A stretch of 64,000 nt of DNA. It comes from Scytonema sp. UIC 10036. GTDB lineage: Bacteria; Cyanobacteriota; Cyanobacteriia; Cyanobacteriales; Nostocaceae. Under the pieces are notes generated by a model. The model did no database searches and had not been told where the DNA came from. It was given only the letters and a program-made list of their open reading frames with translations. Numbering within the stretch: position 1 is the stretch's first letter; every line of letters starts with the position of its first letter. This document shows, in pieces, positions 45,481 through 55,288 of the stretch. The stretch is taken from assembly GCF_009725235.1 (NCBI RefSeq), contig NZ_WJFC01000007.1, positions 62,001 to 126,000 of the forward strand. Reading direction: 5' to 3'. The position numbers were made by a program, and so were the translations under genes.

Positions 45481-45849
45481 TTTTCTTTTATTAAATGATA
45501 TCAGATGGGAAAAATCTAGTGTTGGGTTAACTTGTTAGGCAAGCATTTTGCTAGCTTTCATGGACTGAACAAGTAGAATCTAACTCTAGGGGATTTTAGT
45601 GTAAATCAATCAAATTTTTATTTTTACTTTATAAGTTCAAGTTTTATATATGCTAATGAATGGCTATGCCATACTGCTCGGTTAAGGTTTGTTATGTTCT
45701 TTGATAGAATTAATCTCTCAAAAGGAAATATTCGATAGTAATGGGTTTACCCACTATCGGAAAAACGCACCTAATTGGAATCCCAAATACAGCGTGTTTG
45801 CCGCTCTCTGAATATTTACTCCAATTTACAAACGTTTGGGGAAGATAGG

Positions 45850-46025
45850 GCTTCCAAATAAACTCTATACCTCTAGTGAACTACATCGAGTCAAGTGAGG
45901 AGATTATCGGCAGTTCATCCTAGCCAAGAATGGGCAGAAGAATTAAGCAGGTTAATTGAAAATACAAATTTATCACTACTACCAAACGAAGTGGCAAAAT
46001 TACACCTACTAGAGAGCCGCTCCAG
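45850..46025 (+). pseudogene. Decayed copy of the segment at 17799-18026
   Basis: Reads INSIPLVNYIESSEEIIGSS and then, after a 1-nt insertion, EWAEELSRLIENTNLSLLPN. This parallels the open frame at 17799-18026 at high identity. It has no start and is frameshifted, so it is a gene fragment. The flanks 45481-45849 and 46026-46226 show no gene. Confidence 0.6.
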
Positions 46026-46226
46026 TAGAAGTGCTTGACGTAAAACGCAAAATATGGGGGTTATTAAAATCGGCGATTTTGGAGTTATGTTTTAATGCGT
46101 TCGCGTAGCGTCTCCAAAGGAGAATCGCTAAAAACCTAGCCCAAATATTTAGTCCAAAATCAGCATTTTTCTCTTATACATATAATTTCGTTTTTGTCAA
46201 CATATATTAGTGGATTGGCGCTCTAG

Positions 46227-46352
46227 TACTCTGTCAACTCAAAATTGACGAGTGAAAAAAACCACGAAGACACGAAGAGCACGAAGGAAGAGAAAAAAAG
46301 AAGAATTTAAAGATTGCTCAAAGAGCGCAAAGTTGATGTGACAGAGTACTAG
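46227..46352. mobile_element. MITE 1 of a head-to-tail trio
   Basis: Ends CTAGTACTCTGTCA (left) and TGACAGAGTACTAG (right). The interior is ACCACGAAGACACGAAGAGC and an AAAGAGCGCAAAG stretch. It abuts the next element, sharing CTAGTAC. Confidence 0.65.
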
Positions 46353-46480
46353 TACTTCGCCACACTAAGTTTGCTAGGTAAAACAACATTCAAACTCATT
46401 TTCTTTCCCTCTGACTTCGCGCTCTTCGCGTCTTCGCGGTTTTAAAATCACCCCTCAAAGTTGGTGTGCCAGACTACTAG
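46350..46480. mobile_element. MITE 2 of a head-to-tail trio
   Basis: Ends TAGTACTTCGCCACACTAAG (left) and TTGGTGTGCCAGACTACTA (right) are imperfect inverted repeats. The interior has CTTCGCGCTCTTCGCGTCTT, the reverse orientation of the motif in element 1. Confidence 0.6.
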
Positions 46481-46679
46481 TGGTCCACCACATTAATTTT
46501 GATGGGTAAGTGGACAGATCTTCTAGTCTCGATCCGGTGGTTCTACCACAGAATGCAGGCTGCGAGGCAGAGCCTCGCGGGCAGTTAGAGCACAGGAGGC
46601 GGAGCCTCTCGGAAGGCATTCCCAGGCGGAGCCTGGGAACGAGGTAACTGCCCATCAAAATTATTGTGGTGGACTACTG
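46478..46679. mobile_element. MITE 3 of the trio, with internal REP module
   Basis: Terminal inverted repeats: TAGTGGTCCACCACATTAAT at the left and ATTATTGTGGTGGACTACTG at the right, each continuing into TTTTGATGGG or its complement (about 30 bp). The interior holds the GGTGGTTCTACCACAGAATG module and the REP hairpin at 46618-46644. A partial relative is at 5397-5640. Confidence 0.75.
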
Positions 46680-46692
46680 CGTTTATATCGAT

Positions 46693-47958
46693 TCATCCGG
46701 CATACGTAAGCTTAGATCTGGCTGAACGGGATGTTGATTTCGTTTCGGGCATAAAGAACCAGAAAAATACCAGAGCAATCCCAGCGATCGCAGCCATTGT
46801 CAAAAAGCTAGCGTTGTACCCAGCAGATTTAGCAACAAAGCCAGCGAGAGCGTTGCTGAGGGACGCACCAATCCCAACAGCAGTCCCAATGGCTCCCTGC
46901 GCTAGATTGAAACGTCCTGTTCCCTTGGTCAAATCGGCAATGACCACTAGCTGCATCACATTAAAAATTCCTGCACCTACACCATCTAATAATTGCACAG
47001 ACACCAAGAACAGAGGGTTATCATTTAGGGTATACAGCACACCGCGAATCGGCAAAACCAAAAACGCCAGCAAAAAGATGGGTTTGCGCTTGCTTCGACT
47101 TGCCTGCCGCCCGATGATAATTCCTATGGGAATCATAACTAGTTGCGCCGTCACAACGCAGGCAGACATGAACAACGGAGGACTACCGCCCTTGTGGTGA
47201 GCCAATACCTGACCTACTAAGGGTAGCATTGCTGCGTTGGCAAAGTGGAAAAGAACAGCACAGATGGCAAAAATTAGCAAGCGGCGATCGCTTAACAAAT
47301 CTGTAACATTAGAAATATGAGCCTTTTCGCGTGGCTTTTGTACGGGAGAATCGCTATCATCCCCTCCTCGTGCTAGCCGATAGTCGATGTCCTGTTTGCG
47401 AATTTGTAAAGCGCAAACAATAACCACTCCTGACATCAATATAGTAAAGTAGAAAATACCAGCCTGACTAATAAACTGACCGATAAGCCCTGCTAGCAAT
47501 GCTGCTGCTACATTTCCAGCTGAATTGAGACTATGGTTGCGCCCAATGCGGCGCTCCATCCCCTGTCGCCCCACCAATCCCAAAGAAATAGAGGCAATTG
47601 TCGGACCAAAGAAGGCTCCAGCAATGGCGGTAAGGGATTGAGCCGTTGCAATTATGGGAAACAATGGAAAGGTGACAATGGCGATTGAACTGATGGCAAT
47701 CATCACAGCAGCTATGACAATGAGCGATCGCTTCTGGCGTACCCGGTCAATTAATGCTCCGACGGGTGTTTGGGCAATCACCCCAGCCAATCCCGCAATC
47801 GTCATCACCAAGCCCACCCGAGCTGGATTCCACTCGAGACTGGAAGTGAGATAAACTACCAGAAACGGCCCCACACCGCCCTGAATATCTGCCAAAAACA
47901 CGTTCAACCAGTCGAGCGCCCTAAGACTCTGCTTGCTTGATGCTGAGCGAACAACCAT
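46693..47958 (-). CDS. Major facilitator superfamily transporter
   Basis: 421 residues with about 12 TM helices in two halves. The MFS motif A lies in the loop after TM2 (PVGALIDRVRQKR), and the central cytoplasmic loop is charged (RGGDDSDSPVQKPREK). Resemblance is to drug/metabolite efflux MFS proteins, but the substrate is not readable. It ends 14 bp from the MITE cluster. It is not obviously in an operon. Confidence 0.85.
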   Translation of the reverse strand: MVVRSASSKQSLRALDWLNVFLADIQGGVGPFLVVYLTSSLEWNPARVGLVMTIAGLAGVIAQTPVGALIDRVRQKRSLIVIAAVMIAISSIAIVTFPLFPIIATAQSLTAIAGAFFGPTIASISLGLVGRQGMERRIGRNHSLNSAGNVAAALLAGLIGQFISQAGIFYFTILMSGVVIVCALQIRKQDIDYRLARGGDDSDSPVQKPREKAHISNVTDLLSDRRLLIFAICAVLFHFANAAMLPLVGQVLAHHKGGSPPLFMSACVVTAQLVMIPIGIIIGRQASRSKRKPIFLLAFLVLPIRGVLYTLNDNPLFLVSVQLLDGVGAGIFNVMQLVVIADLTKGTGRFNLAQGAIGTAVGIGASLSNALAGFVAKSAGYNASFLTMAAIAGIALVFFWFFMPETKSTSRSARSKLTYAG

Positions 47959-48033
47959 ACCTCTCCTGTTACAGAAGTTTACAAAATTGGGTTACACAGA
48001 TCTCTGTGCAAAAACGATGCCAACTTCTAGCTC

Positions 48034-48075
48034 GAAACAGGGAGTAGGGGGTAGGGAGTGGGGAGTAGGGAATGT
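48034..48075. repeat. GGGAGTAGG short tandem repeat
   Basis: About five imperfect units of GGGAGTAGG/GGGTAGGGAGT lie in the spacer between the MFS and ABC permease genes. Confidence 0.75.
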
Positions 48076-48131
48076 TCTTTTTTCATGCTTGGTTTGTGGG
48101 ATTTTTCCATGAATGGCTTTCTTCAAAATAG

Positions 48132-49337
48132 TCAATCACTCCGTAACGCAGCAATGATATCAATCTTAGTAGCTTTTACTGCGGGCAAAAAACTAGAGCC
48201 AACCCCCACCGCGATCGCAGCACCCATTGATAGGGCAGCATTCCGAAGAGAAAATTGATAGGGGGCTTGAATGATGACTGTAGTTGCTGTCTGAGTTAAA
48301 CCATGGACGCTAATAATCGCCAGAGTACCACCAACAAAGCTTAGGAGGATTGCTTCTAGGATAAATTGCACCATGATTTCAAATTGAGTTGCCCCAAGTG
48401 CCCGCCGAATACCAATCTCTTCAATACGTTCCAAAACGGAAGCGATCGTAATATTAGCAATACCGACACCACTAATTAAGAGAGCAACGACTCCCACAAC
48501 AGCAAGTGCTTGTGTAGCAGATTTTTGAAGTTCCCGTTCCTTGAGCAAATCTGCTGTATTATCAAACGTTTCTACAACCATTTTTGGATGTCGCTTCAAT
48601 AACACTTGTTTGACCTTTTCTTTCAACTGTGGCATCTGCTCCAGTCGATAAGGGCTAATCTGGAGAGTGCTAAACTGAAAATTTCCAGCCAAAGCACTTG
48701 CAAAGGTGGAAGGCAACCAGAGGAGACCAGATGTATCTCCAAATTCTTGACCGATTGATTTTGTTTCCACAACTCCAATTACGGTAAGACGGGTACTTGC
48801 TAGGAAGATTGCCCGGTTTAAAGGAGATTGTTCTCGAAATAGAGTTGTTGCCAATTTTCGATCGATAACTGCCACAGGGCGATATTGCTCAAAGTCAACT
48901 GTCTTAAAAAACCGTCCTTGAATAATTGTACGTCCGGTCGTACTAATGTAATTTTCAGACACGCCATAAGTACGCACATTTTTTACTTCGTTGTCCTCAT
49001 ACTGTACGGAACTGAAACCATAAATTGAACTAACGGAACTGGTTGAGCGCACGATCGCAATACTGCGTTTGAGAGCAATTTCATCTTCTTTGTTCAGGTC
49101 GTCGCCAACAGCAAACCCTTCTTCTCCAATTATGTAAGGTGTTAAGTACGGTTTGTCTCTCTCTGCTAATTTGGCTTCGATCTGAGCATTGGTAATGTCG
49201 GCAATATTCAATGTGGCGCTAATTGCTGCCACTCCCATAAACACTCCCAATGTTGTCAATCCAGATCGCACTGGATTACTATGCAGTGATTTCCAAGTTA
49301 GGGAAAGGATATCGGCAATAGAGATGCCCATAAGCAA
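48132..49337 (-). CDS. ABC transporter permease, MacB/FtsX type
   Basis: 401 residues. The N-terminal TM follows SLHSNPVRSGLTTLGVFMGV. A large extracytoplasmic MacB-like domain (about 45-270) leads to three C-terminal TM helices (ALAVVGVVALLISGVGIANI; EILLSFVGG-type; LRNAALSMGAAIAVGVG) with the EEIGIRRALGA motif that contacts the ATPase. It lies 58 bp downstream of a HlyD-type adaptor on the same strand. The matching ATP-binding subunit is not in this cluster. Confidence 0.85.
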   Translation of the reverse strand: MLMGISIADILSLTWKSLHSNPVRSGLTTLGVFMGVAAISATLNIADITNAQIEAKLAERDKPYLTPYIIGEEGFAVGDDLNKEDEIALKRSIAIVRSTSSVSSIYGFSSVQYEDNEVKNVRTYGVSENYISTTGRTIIQGRFFKTVDFEQYRPVAVIDRKLATTLFREQSPLNRAIFLASTRLTVIGVVETKSIGQEFGDTSGLLWLPSTFASALAGNFQFSTLQISPYRLEQMPQLKEKVKQVLLKRHPKMVVETFDNTADLLKERELQKSATQALAVVGVVALLISGVGIANITIASVLERIEEIGIRRALGATQFEIMVQFILEAILLSFVGGTLAIISVHGLTQTATTVIIQAPYQFSLRNAALSMGAAIAVGVGSSFLPAVKATKIDIIAALRSD

Positions 49338-49395
49338 TTAAAAGTGAAAAGTTAATTTATTGTGCTTCTTTGTCTTTAGAATGTGGTAAACTAGA

Positions 49396-50856
49396 CTATT
49401 CCTGTATCGGAGTCTTCTCAGTCATTGTTTGGCTAGGCGGAACTTGGACAACTCTATCGCCTTCACGTAAACCAGACTTTACCTCTACCGCAGTCAAAGC
49501 TTGTAAACCAAGAGTCACTTCGCGTTTTTGTGCTCTACCTTCTCGATCCTTAACCCAAACAAAAGGTCGCTCTCCCGTCTGTAAAACCTCTAAAGGAATC
49601 ATCAGTACATTTTGCCGTCGCTGTTGAATCACCTCCACACTAACTTGACTGCCTGGAATTAGCGTCTTACTCGGCTTATCGAGTGAAACTATTGCATCCA
49701 CTTTTGCCTGATTCCCAGAAGATGAACCCACAAAGGACGAACCAGATTCATTACCAGACGTTGGACTGGTTGCTTGGGGCGAGAGGCTAATGACCCTAGC
49801 ACTAAACACTTTAGGGTTGGGACCAATTGTGCTAACACGAGCAACTTGATTCACGCGTACTTTAGCAGCGTTCAGTGTGGTCAGTTTCAGTCGCACAATT
49901 TCTTTCGCAGAGTCCCCTAAGGTCAGCAGTTTACTTTCTGTCTTAACTCCATTCCCTGGATTAACCTCTAGTTTAAGCACGATACCATCTATTGGTGCTT
50001 TCAGGAGGCGATCGCTCAACTGTTGCTGAAGTTCCCGTAACTTCTGTTGACCTCGTCGCACATCCAATGCAGCCTTGCGCTGTTCCGATTCCGCATCCAG
50101 AACTGCTGCTAGTGCTTCATTCACCTTTTGTTTATCGGTTTCTAACTTATCTTCTGCACTCCTCAACGCTACACGAGCATCAGTTACTCTCTCTTCATCG
50201 CTTTCTAATTCTCGATTGGGGATGATACCCAACTTCATCAGTTCTTGGGCACGTTTGAGTCGCTTCTGGGCAGTTTTCAATTTCTCAAACTCAGGAATCA
50301 GACCTTTATCAAATGCTTGTTGGGACTCTTGGAACCGCTTTTGAATATCTTTAAACGTCTTTCGTTTCTCAGCGACGACCTGTTGACGACGAATTAAAGT
50401 CTCTTCATTCTTTCTGTTTTCGAGCAGTTGTTCTTGAAATTTCTGTTCCACTTCCCGATCGCGAAGTAGCAGTAAAGACTGTCCTGAGAACACTTGCTGT
50501 CCTTCTTTAACCAGAACTTGCTCCACAGTAACATCTTTTGGAGCTTTCAAAGTTTGCTGCCCACCTAGTTCAACAGTACCTGCCTCAGTGACTGTGACTT
50601 CAACATTACCACGTTGAACTGGAATCAAACTGACTGCTACAGGAGATACCGGACGATTAAAGAAATAATTGTAAACAGCCCATCCACCAATTCCAAACAA
50701 GATTGCTCCCGTTGATGTCATCAGCCACTTAACTCCTGCTCGATACCTACGTCGGCTCTCAATTCCTATTAGACTCCGAGAGTCCGACGGAGTAAGGGTT
50801 GGTTTTATGGTATTGTTGCCTTGTTCCTCCACCCTTGACTCAAACCTCTGCCCCAT
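49396..50856 (-). CDS. HlyD/MacA-type periplasmic adaptor
   Basis: 486 residues. A cytoplasmic N-terminus with an Arg-rich patch (RRRYRAGVK) precedes one TM (about 46-66). Next come a lipoyl/barrel half-motif (LKAPKDVTVEQVLVKEGQQV), a long coiled-coil hairpin (about 135-275) and the second lipoyl half (LKAPIDGIVLKLEVNPGNGV). C-terminal beta-barrel and MP domains follow, ending IPLEVLQTGERPFVW. With the downstream permease it forms a MacAB/DevBC-like exporter. DevB relatives export glycolipids in heterocysts, but the substrate is not fixed here. Confidence 0.85.
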   Translation of the reverse strand: MGQRFESRVEEQGNNTIKPTLTPSDSRSLIGIESRRRYRAGVKWLMTSTGAILFGIGGWAVYNYFFNRPVSPVAVSLIPVQRGNVEVTVTEAGTVELGGQQTLKAPKDVTVEQVLVKEGQQVFSGQSLLLLRDREVEQKFQEQLLENRKNEETLIRRQQVVAEKRKTFKDIQKRFQESQQAFDKGLIPEFEKLKTAQKRLKRAQELMKLGIIPNRELESDEERVTDARVALRSAEDKLETDKQKVNEALAAVLDAESEQRKAALDVRRGQQKLRELQQQLSDRLLKAPIDGIVLKLEVNPGNGVKTESKLLTLGDSAKEIVRLKLTTLNAAKVRVNQVARVSTIGPNPKVFSARVISLSPQATSPTSGNESGSSFVGSSSGNQAKVDAIVSLDKPSKTLIPGSQVSVEVIQQRRQNVLMIPLEVLQTGERPFVWVKDREGRAQKREVTLGLQALTAVEVKSGLREGDRVVQVPPSQTMTEKTPIQE

Positions 50857-50962
50857 AATTTGCTTCTCCCAATCTCATGACTTGCCATCTTCCCTTTTTT
50901 ATAGCTCTGTCTGAGTATATTGTAGTTACCTTTTACATAGCCAAAGGGTGAAACTTTGTACC

Positions 50963-51070
50963 GTCTCGTTCCGGTGGTTCTACCACAGAATGCAGATAGC
51001 GAGGTGGAGCAGAGCGATACAGGAGGCGGAGCCTCCCATAAGGCATTCCCAGGCTGAGCCTGGGAACGAG
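50963..51070. repeat. REP module upstream of the SulP gene
   Basis: CCGTCTCGTTCCGGTGGTTC, then CAGGAGGCGGAGCCTCCCAT and the hairpin core at 51044-51070, the same module as at 5481-5628 and 46528-46644. The rest of 51071-51538 is AT-rich leader with no gene. It ends in a strong GGAGG before the SulP start. Confidence 0.75.
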
Positions 51071-51538
51071 AGAGGAAAGAATTTATGTGGCGATAAATGC
51101 AAGAAAACGTCTTTTTACGTGAATTATGAAAAAATTCTCATAATTGATTTACGTTCTTTTCATGAAATCTTGCGGATTATTTTAAAAAATAAAGAAATGT
51201 AAATAGGAACTATAACTGAAACTCAATGGAAAAAGATATCCGTTATTAGGAGTAGGAGGTAGTTGCAACTATGAGAAATTTCTGTCTGGAGTGTAGGATC
51301 GGTATTCAACATGGGGGTAAATACCAAATTTCTTCCTAGATATGCTTTCGTAAGAGTACCTTTGTAAGCTATTGAGATATTAGGCTTTGCAACTGAAGAA
51401 AAACGGAGCGATCGGGAACTGTACCGATGCTCTGAAGCGTCTGCACTTGAGATTTCAGCAACGTGAATTTCTTTAGAAATCGATAACTATTACTGTGAAC
51501 TGCGAAGAGTTTGTTAATCGCAATTGGAGGACAAGTAG

Positions 51539-53071
51539 ATGAGAAATATACTTAAGATTAGAAATAAACCTTCATTAACCAACGAAGTACCAGCCTCATT
51601 TGTTGTATTTCTGGTCGCCCTTCCCCTTTGTATGGGAATTGCCATTGCATCCGGAGTTCCCCCAGCCCGTGGTATAGTCACGGGAATCATAGGAGGGCTG
51701 GTTGTGAGTGGTGTATCCGGTTCGCCGTTACTTGTCAGTGGACCTGCTGCAGGGCTTGCTGTCATTGTTGCAGAAATTGTTCAGCAATATGGTATCGATA
51801 TGCTCGGTCCCATACTCATCTTGGCTGGGGTTATTCAGTTACTTGCAGGAGTGTTCAAACTCGGTCAGTTGTTTCGCGCTATGTCTCCTGCTGTCATATA
51901 TGGAATGCTTTCAGGTATTGGTGTACTGATTTTGGCATCTCAGTTTCACGTCATGCTTGACGATAAACCCCGTTCCCATGGCTTGGAAAATTTAATAACC
52001 ATTCCCCAAACTATTTACAAAGCACTATTTCCCATGGATGGTAGCGCCCATCACATTGCTGCTTTATTAGGTATTCTCACCATCGCCACTCTTATTCTCT
52101 GGGAAAAATTCAAGCCAAAGCGCCTCAAACTTATACCGGGCGCACTCGTCTCCATCGTTATTACAACAACAATTGCCACCACATACAAATTACCTATTGA
52201 CTATGTGGATGTTCCTTCTAACCTTTTAGAAGCCCTTCAACTTCCATCTTTAAGCACCTTACCACGCCTCATTCATGCCCCCATCTTGCTAGAAGCTATC
52301 GCGATCGCATTCATTGCCAGTGCAGAAACTTTATTATCAGCCGCCGCAGTTGATAAACTCCATAGCGGTGCAAGAACAGATTTTGACAGGGAATTAGCAG
52401 CACAAGGATTTGGTAATATGCTTTGTGGAGTACTTGGTGCTTTACCAATGACCGGCGTCATAGTTCGCAGTTCTGTCAACGTAGAAGCAGGTGCAAAAAC
52501 AAGACTCTCTGCTATGCTCCACGGACTTTGGTTGCTCATTTTAGTGATTGCTGCTCCTGGACTCTTAAAAATAATTCCTACATCCGGTCTAGCAGCCATA
52601 CTGGTTTATACTGGCTATAAATTGATAGAAGTAGAACACATTCAAAGCCTCAGGAAATACGGGCGTTTTCCTGTTGCCATTTTCTTTGCCACTTTAATTG
52701 GAATTGTTACCACCGAACTGTTGACAGGAGTTCTTATTGGAATTATCTTGACAGCAATCTCACTGATTTACAGAATCTCCAAGCTAAACATCCAAGTTCT
52801 TAGAGATGAAACAAATCAACGAGTTGACATTTATTTAGAAGGTGCAGCAACATTTGTAAGACTGCCAAAATTGGCAAACATCCTAGACCACATCCCTCCA
52901 AAGACACAATTACACGTCCATTTAGATAATTTAGCTTATATAGACCATTCCTGCCTCGATCTCTTTTCAACCTGGGCAAAACAACAAGAACAAACGGGTA
53001 GTACCCTCATAGTTCAATGGGATAGACTTTTAGAACGCAATCGAAAAATTTATACCGCCGGACATTCTTAA
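51539..53071 (+). CDS. SulP-family anion transporter with STAS domain, probable bicarbonate transporter
   Basis: 510 residues. The membrane domain (about 15-400) has the SulP fold, with PASFVVFLVALPLCMGIAIA, the SPLLVSGPAAG loop and NMLCGVLGALPMTGVIVRSS. A shortened cytoplasmic STAS domain follows (about 425-510; TQLHVHLDNLAYIDHSCLDL). A GGAGG site 10 nt upstream supports the ATG at 51539. SulP proteins move sulfate, bicarbonate or other anions. The next genes on the strand form a CO2-uptake NDH-1 complex, which favours bicarbonate (BicA-like), but that is inferred from context. Confidence 0.8.
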   Translation: MRNILKIRNKPSLTNEVPASFVVFLVALPLCMGIAIASGVPPARGIVTGIIGGLVVSGVSGSPLLVSGPAAGLAVIVAEIVQQYGIDMLGPILILAGVIQLLAGVFKLGQLFRAMSPAVIYGMLSGIGVLILASQFHVMLDDKPRSHGLENLITIPQTIYKALFPMDGSAHHIAALLGILTIATLILWEKFKPKRLKLIPGALVSIVITTTIATTYKLPIDYVDVPSNLLEALQLPSLSTLPRLIHAPILLEAIAIAFIASAETLLSAAAVDKLHSGARTDFDRELAAQGFGNMLCGVLGALPMTGVIVRSSVNVEAGAKTRLSAMLHGLWLLILVIAAPGLLKIIPTSGLAAILVYTGYKLIEVEHIQSLRKYGRFPVAIFFATLIGIVTTELLTGVLIGIILTAISLIYRISKLNIQVLRDETNQRVDIYLEGAATFVRLPKLANILDHIPPKTQLHVHLDNLAYIDHSCLDLFSTWAKQQEQTGSTLIVQWDRLLERNRKIYTAGHS

Positions 53072-53223
53072 GCAACAACCCTAATAGTTATGACTTAACG
53101 ATCGCCAAAACAGAGAATGTCAACAATGAACTGACGAAAAAACAGTAAAGTGTGCAGTGTGAAGTAAGAAGTCAAAGGTTTTCATAATTTTTTCCTTTAT
53201 CCTTTATCCTTCGCTCGGCATTC

Positions 53224-55056
53224 ATGACAGAACTTCTGATTCAAACTACCTGGCTCATACCGTTCTACGGCTTGCTAGGAGCAATTCTCACCCTACCGTG
53301 GTCAACGGGCATTATCCGGCGCACAGGTCCCCGCCTTGCTGCCCACTTCAATCTCGTCACGACGTTCAGCGCTTACCTTCACGGTTTATTCGTCTTCAGC
53401 GCCATCTGGAACCAACCATCCCAAGAATTATTCATCCACTGGTTTAAGGTTGCGGATTTAGATTTGTCATTTGCCCTAGAAATCTCATCCGTGAGCGTCG
53501 GGGCGATAGAACTCGTGACAGGTTTAAGTCTGTTAGCTCAGTTATTTGCCCTAGGGTACATGGAAAAGGACTATGGGATAGCTCGTTTCTTTGCTCTTAT
53601 GGGATTTTTTGAAGGAGCAATGAGTGGCTTGGCACTTTCCAATTCCTTACTGCTATCCTACGGTTGGTTAGAATTGCTCACCCTATCAACATACTTACTC
53701 GTAGGATTTTGGTACGCGCAACCTCTAGCAATAACAGCTGCCCGTGACGCGTTTCTTACCAAACGAGTTGGAGATATTTTACTACTGATGGGAGTTGTAG
53801 GGCTTTCAACTCTAGCAGGTAGCACAAACTTTCCTAATTTATATCAATGGGCACAAACAACACAATTACCATCACAAACAGTCGCATTGTTATGCTTGGC
53901 ACTTATCGCAGGACCGACGGGAAAATGTGCTCAATTCCCCCTCCATTTGTGGCTTGATGAAGCGATGGAAGCCCCCAGTCCGGCATCCGTATTGCGGAAC
54001 TCCCTCGTAGTTTCTTGCGGTGCTTACGTGTTAATAAAACTTCAACCAATTCTAGCAATTTCACCTATTGCCCTCACAACTTTAGTTGTCATTGGTACAA
54101 TCACTGCCGTTGGTTCGTCACTTGTTGCTATTTCTCAAATCGATATCAAACGCGCTCTTTCCCACTCCACAAGCGCATACATGGGGTTGGTTTTTATTGC
54201 AGTGGGAATGAAATCGACAAACTTTGCGCTGATGATGATTTTAGCTCATGCGATCGCCAAAGCTTTGTTATTTATGAGTACAGGTTGTGTCATCGCAACA
54301 ACCAACACCCAAGATCTTACAGAAATGGGAGGGTTAGGAAAAACCATGCCCATCACAGCCAGTGCTTTTGCCATAGGTACAGCTGGACTCATTGGAGTAT
54401 TACCACTTAGCAGTTTTGAGACATTCTCACAAACAATTGAGCCATTGCAGTTAAATGCTCTTTGGTTAGTCAGTATTTTACTTCTCGTGAATGCGCTAAC
54501 CGCCTTTAACCTCACCCGCGTGTTTCGTTTAGTTTTCTTAGGTTCATCTCAAGCCAAAACTCGTCGTGCCCCTGAAGTAGGATGGCAAATGGCATTACCA
54601 ATGGTTATTTTGGCAGTAACTACTTTATGTGTACCCTTCATGCTGCAAAGTCTCGCTCTGATACCATCATGGAAAGCCATGAATATTTCAGAAACTTTGC
54701 TGCAACTGCTTTCTATAGTTTTAGGTTGTGGAATTGGAATACTCATTGAACTGCGGCGAGTTTGGTTAAGACCGGTACAAAAAACTGCAAAATTCTTCCA
54801 TGAGATGCTAGATTATGACTTTTATATCAACCAAATTTACCTGATTAGCGTTGTTTTTGCTGTCAAGCAGTTGTCCAAATTCACGGCTTGGTTCGATCGC
54901 TTCATTGTAGATGGCTCGGTCAACTTATTAGGATTAGTCACAGTTTTCACCGGTCAAAGCCTGAAATACAGCGCCCCAGGAAAATCTCAAATTTACGTTC
55001 TCACAATTTTATTAGGAATCAGTTTTTTAACTGTTTTCTCAATTATTAGTGGATAG
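53224..55056 (+). CDS. ndhF4: NDH-1 subunit 5, CO2-uptake type (NdhF4)
   Basis: 610 residues, a proton-pumping antiporter-like subunit with about 15-16 TM helices (LGYMEKDYGIARFFALMGFF; GPTGKCAQFPLHLWLDEAME; KRALSHSTSAYMGLVF). Within the family it reads like NdhF4 (PWSTGIIRRTGPR; AARDAFLTKRVGDILLLMGV), the version found in the constitutive low-affinity NDH-1MS' complex, and less like NdhF3. The following ndhD and cupB genes agree. Thylakoid location is expected. The 232-bp gap to ndhD is filled by tandem repeats. Confidence 0.88.
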   Translation: MTELLIQTTWLIPFYGLLGAILTLPWSTGIIRRTGPRLAAHFNLVTTFSAYLHGLFVFSAIWNQPSQELFIHWFKVADLDLSFALEISSVSVGAIELVTGLSLLAQLFALGYMEKDYGIARFFALMGFFEGAMSGLALSNSLLLSYGWLELLTLSTYLLVGFWYAQPLAITAARDAFLTKRVGDILLLMGVVGLSTLAGSTNFPNLYQWAQTTQLPSQTVALLCLALIAGPTGKCAQFPLHLWLDEAMEAPSPASVLRNSLVVSCGAYVLIKLQPILAISPIALTTLVVIGTITAVGSSLVAISQIDIKRALSHSTSAYMGLVFIAVGMKSTNFALMMILAHAIAKALLFMSTGCVIATTNTQDLTEMGGLGKTMPITASAFAIGTAGLIGVLPLSSFETFSQTIEPLQLNALWLVSILLLVNALTAFNLTRVFRLVFLGSSQAKTRRAPEVGWQMALPMVILAVTTLCVPFMLQSLALIPSWKAMNISETLLQLLSIVLGCGIGILIELRRVWLRPVQKTAKFFHEMLDYDFYINQIYLISVVFAVKQLSKFTAWFDRFIVDGSVNLLGLVTVFTGQSLKYSAPGKSQIYVLTILLGISFLTVFSIISG

Positions 55057-55288
55057 TTGTTAGTGGTTAGTTGTTGGTTGTTAGTGGTTAGTTGTTGGTT
55101 GTTAGTTGTTAGTTGTTAGTTGTTAGTTGTTAGTTGTTAGTTGTTATTCGCTACTAACCACTATCCACTATCCACTAGCCACCAACTACCAACCACTAAC
55201 CACTATCCACTAACCACTATCCACTAACCACTATCCACTAACCATTAACCACTAACCACTATCCACTAACCACTATCCACTAACTATC
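55057..55288. repeat. Inverted arrays of heptamer repeats between ndhF4 and ndhD4
   Basis: 55057-55146 is made of GTTAGTG/GTTAGTT units. 55150-55287 is made of their complements (CCACTAAC, CTATCCA). The two arrays could fold into a long imperfect hairpin. No gene is present. Transcription into ndhD must cross it. Confidence 0.85.

Noticed and set aside
46693..47958. MFS gene as part of the conflict island
   Set aside because: It is separated by more than 10 kb and by repeat clusters, and its sequence gives no link.
55057..55288. Dense regular repeats as a CRISPR array
   Set aside because: Units are 7 bp and contiguous, with no spacers of constant size and no cas genes.
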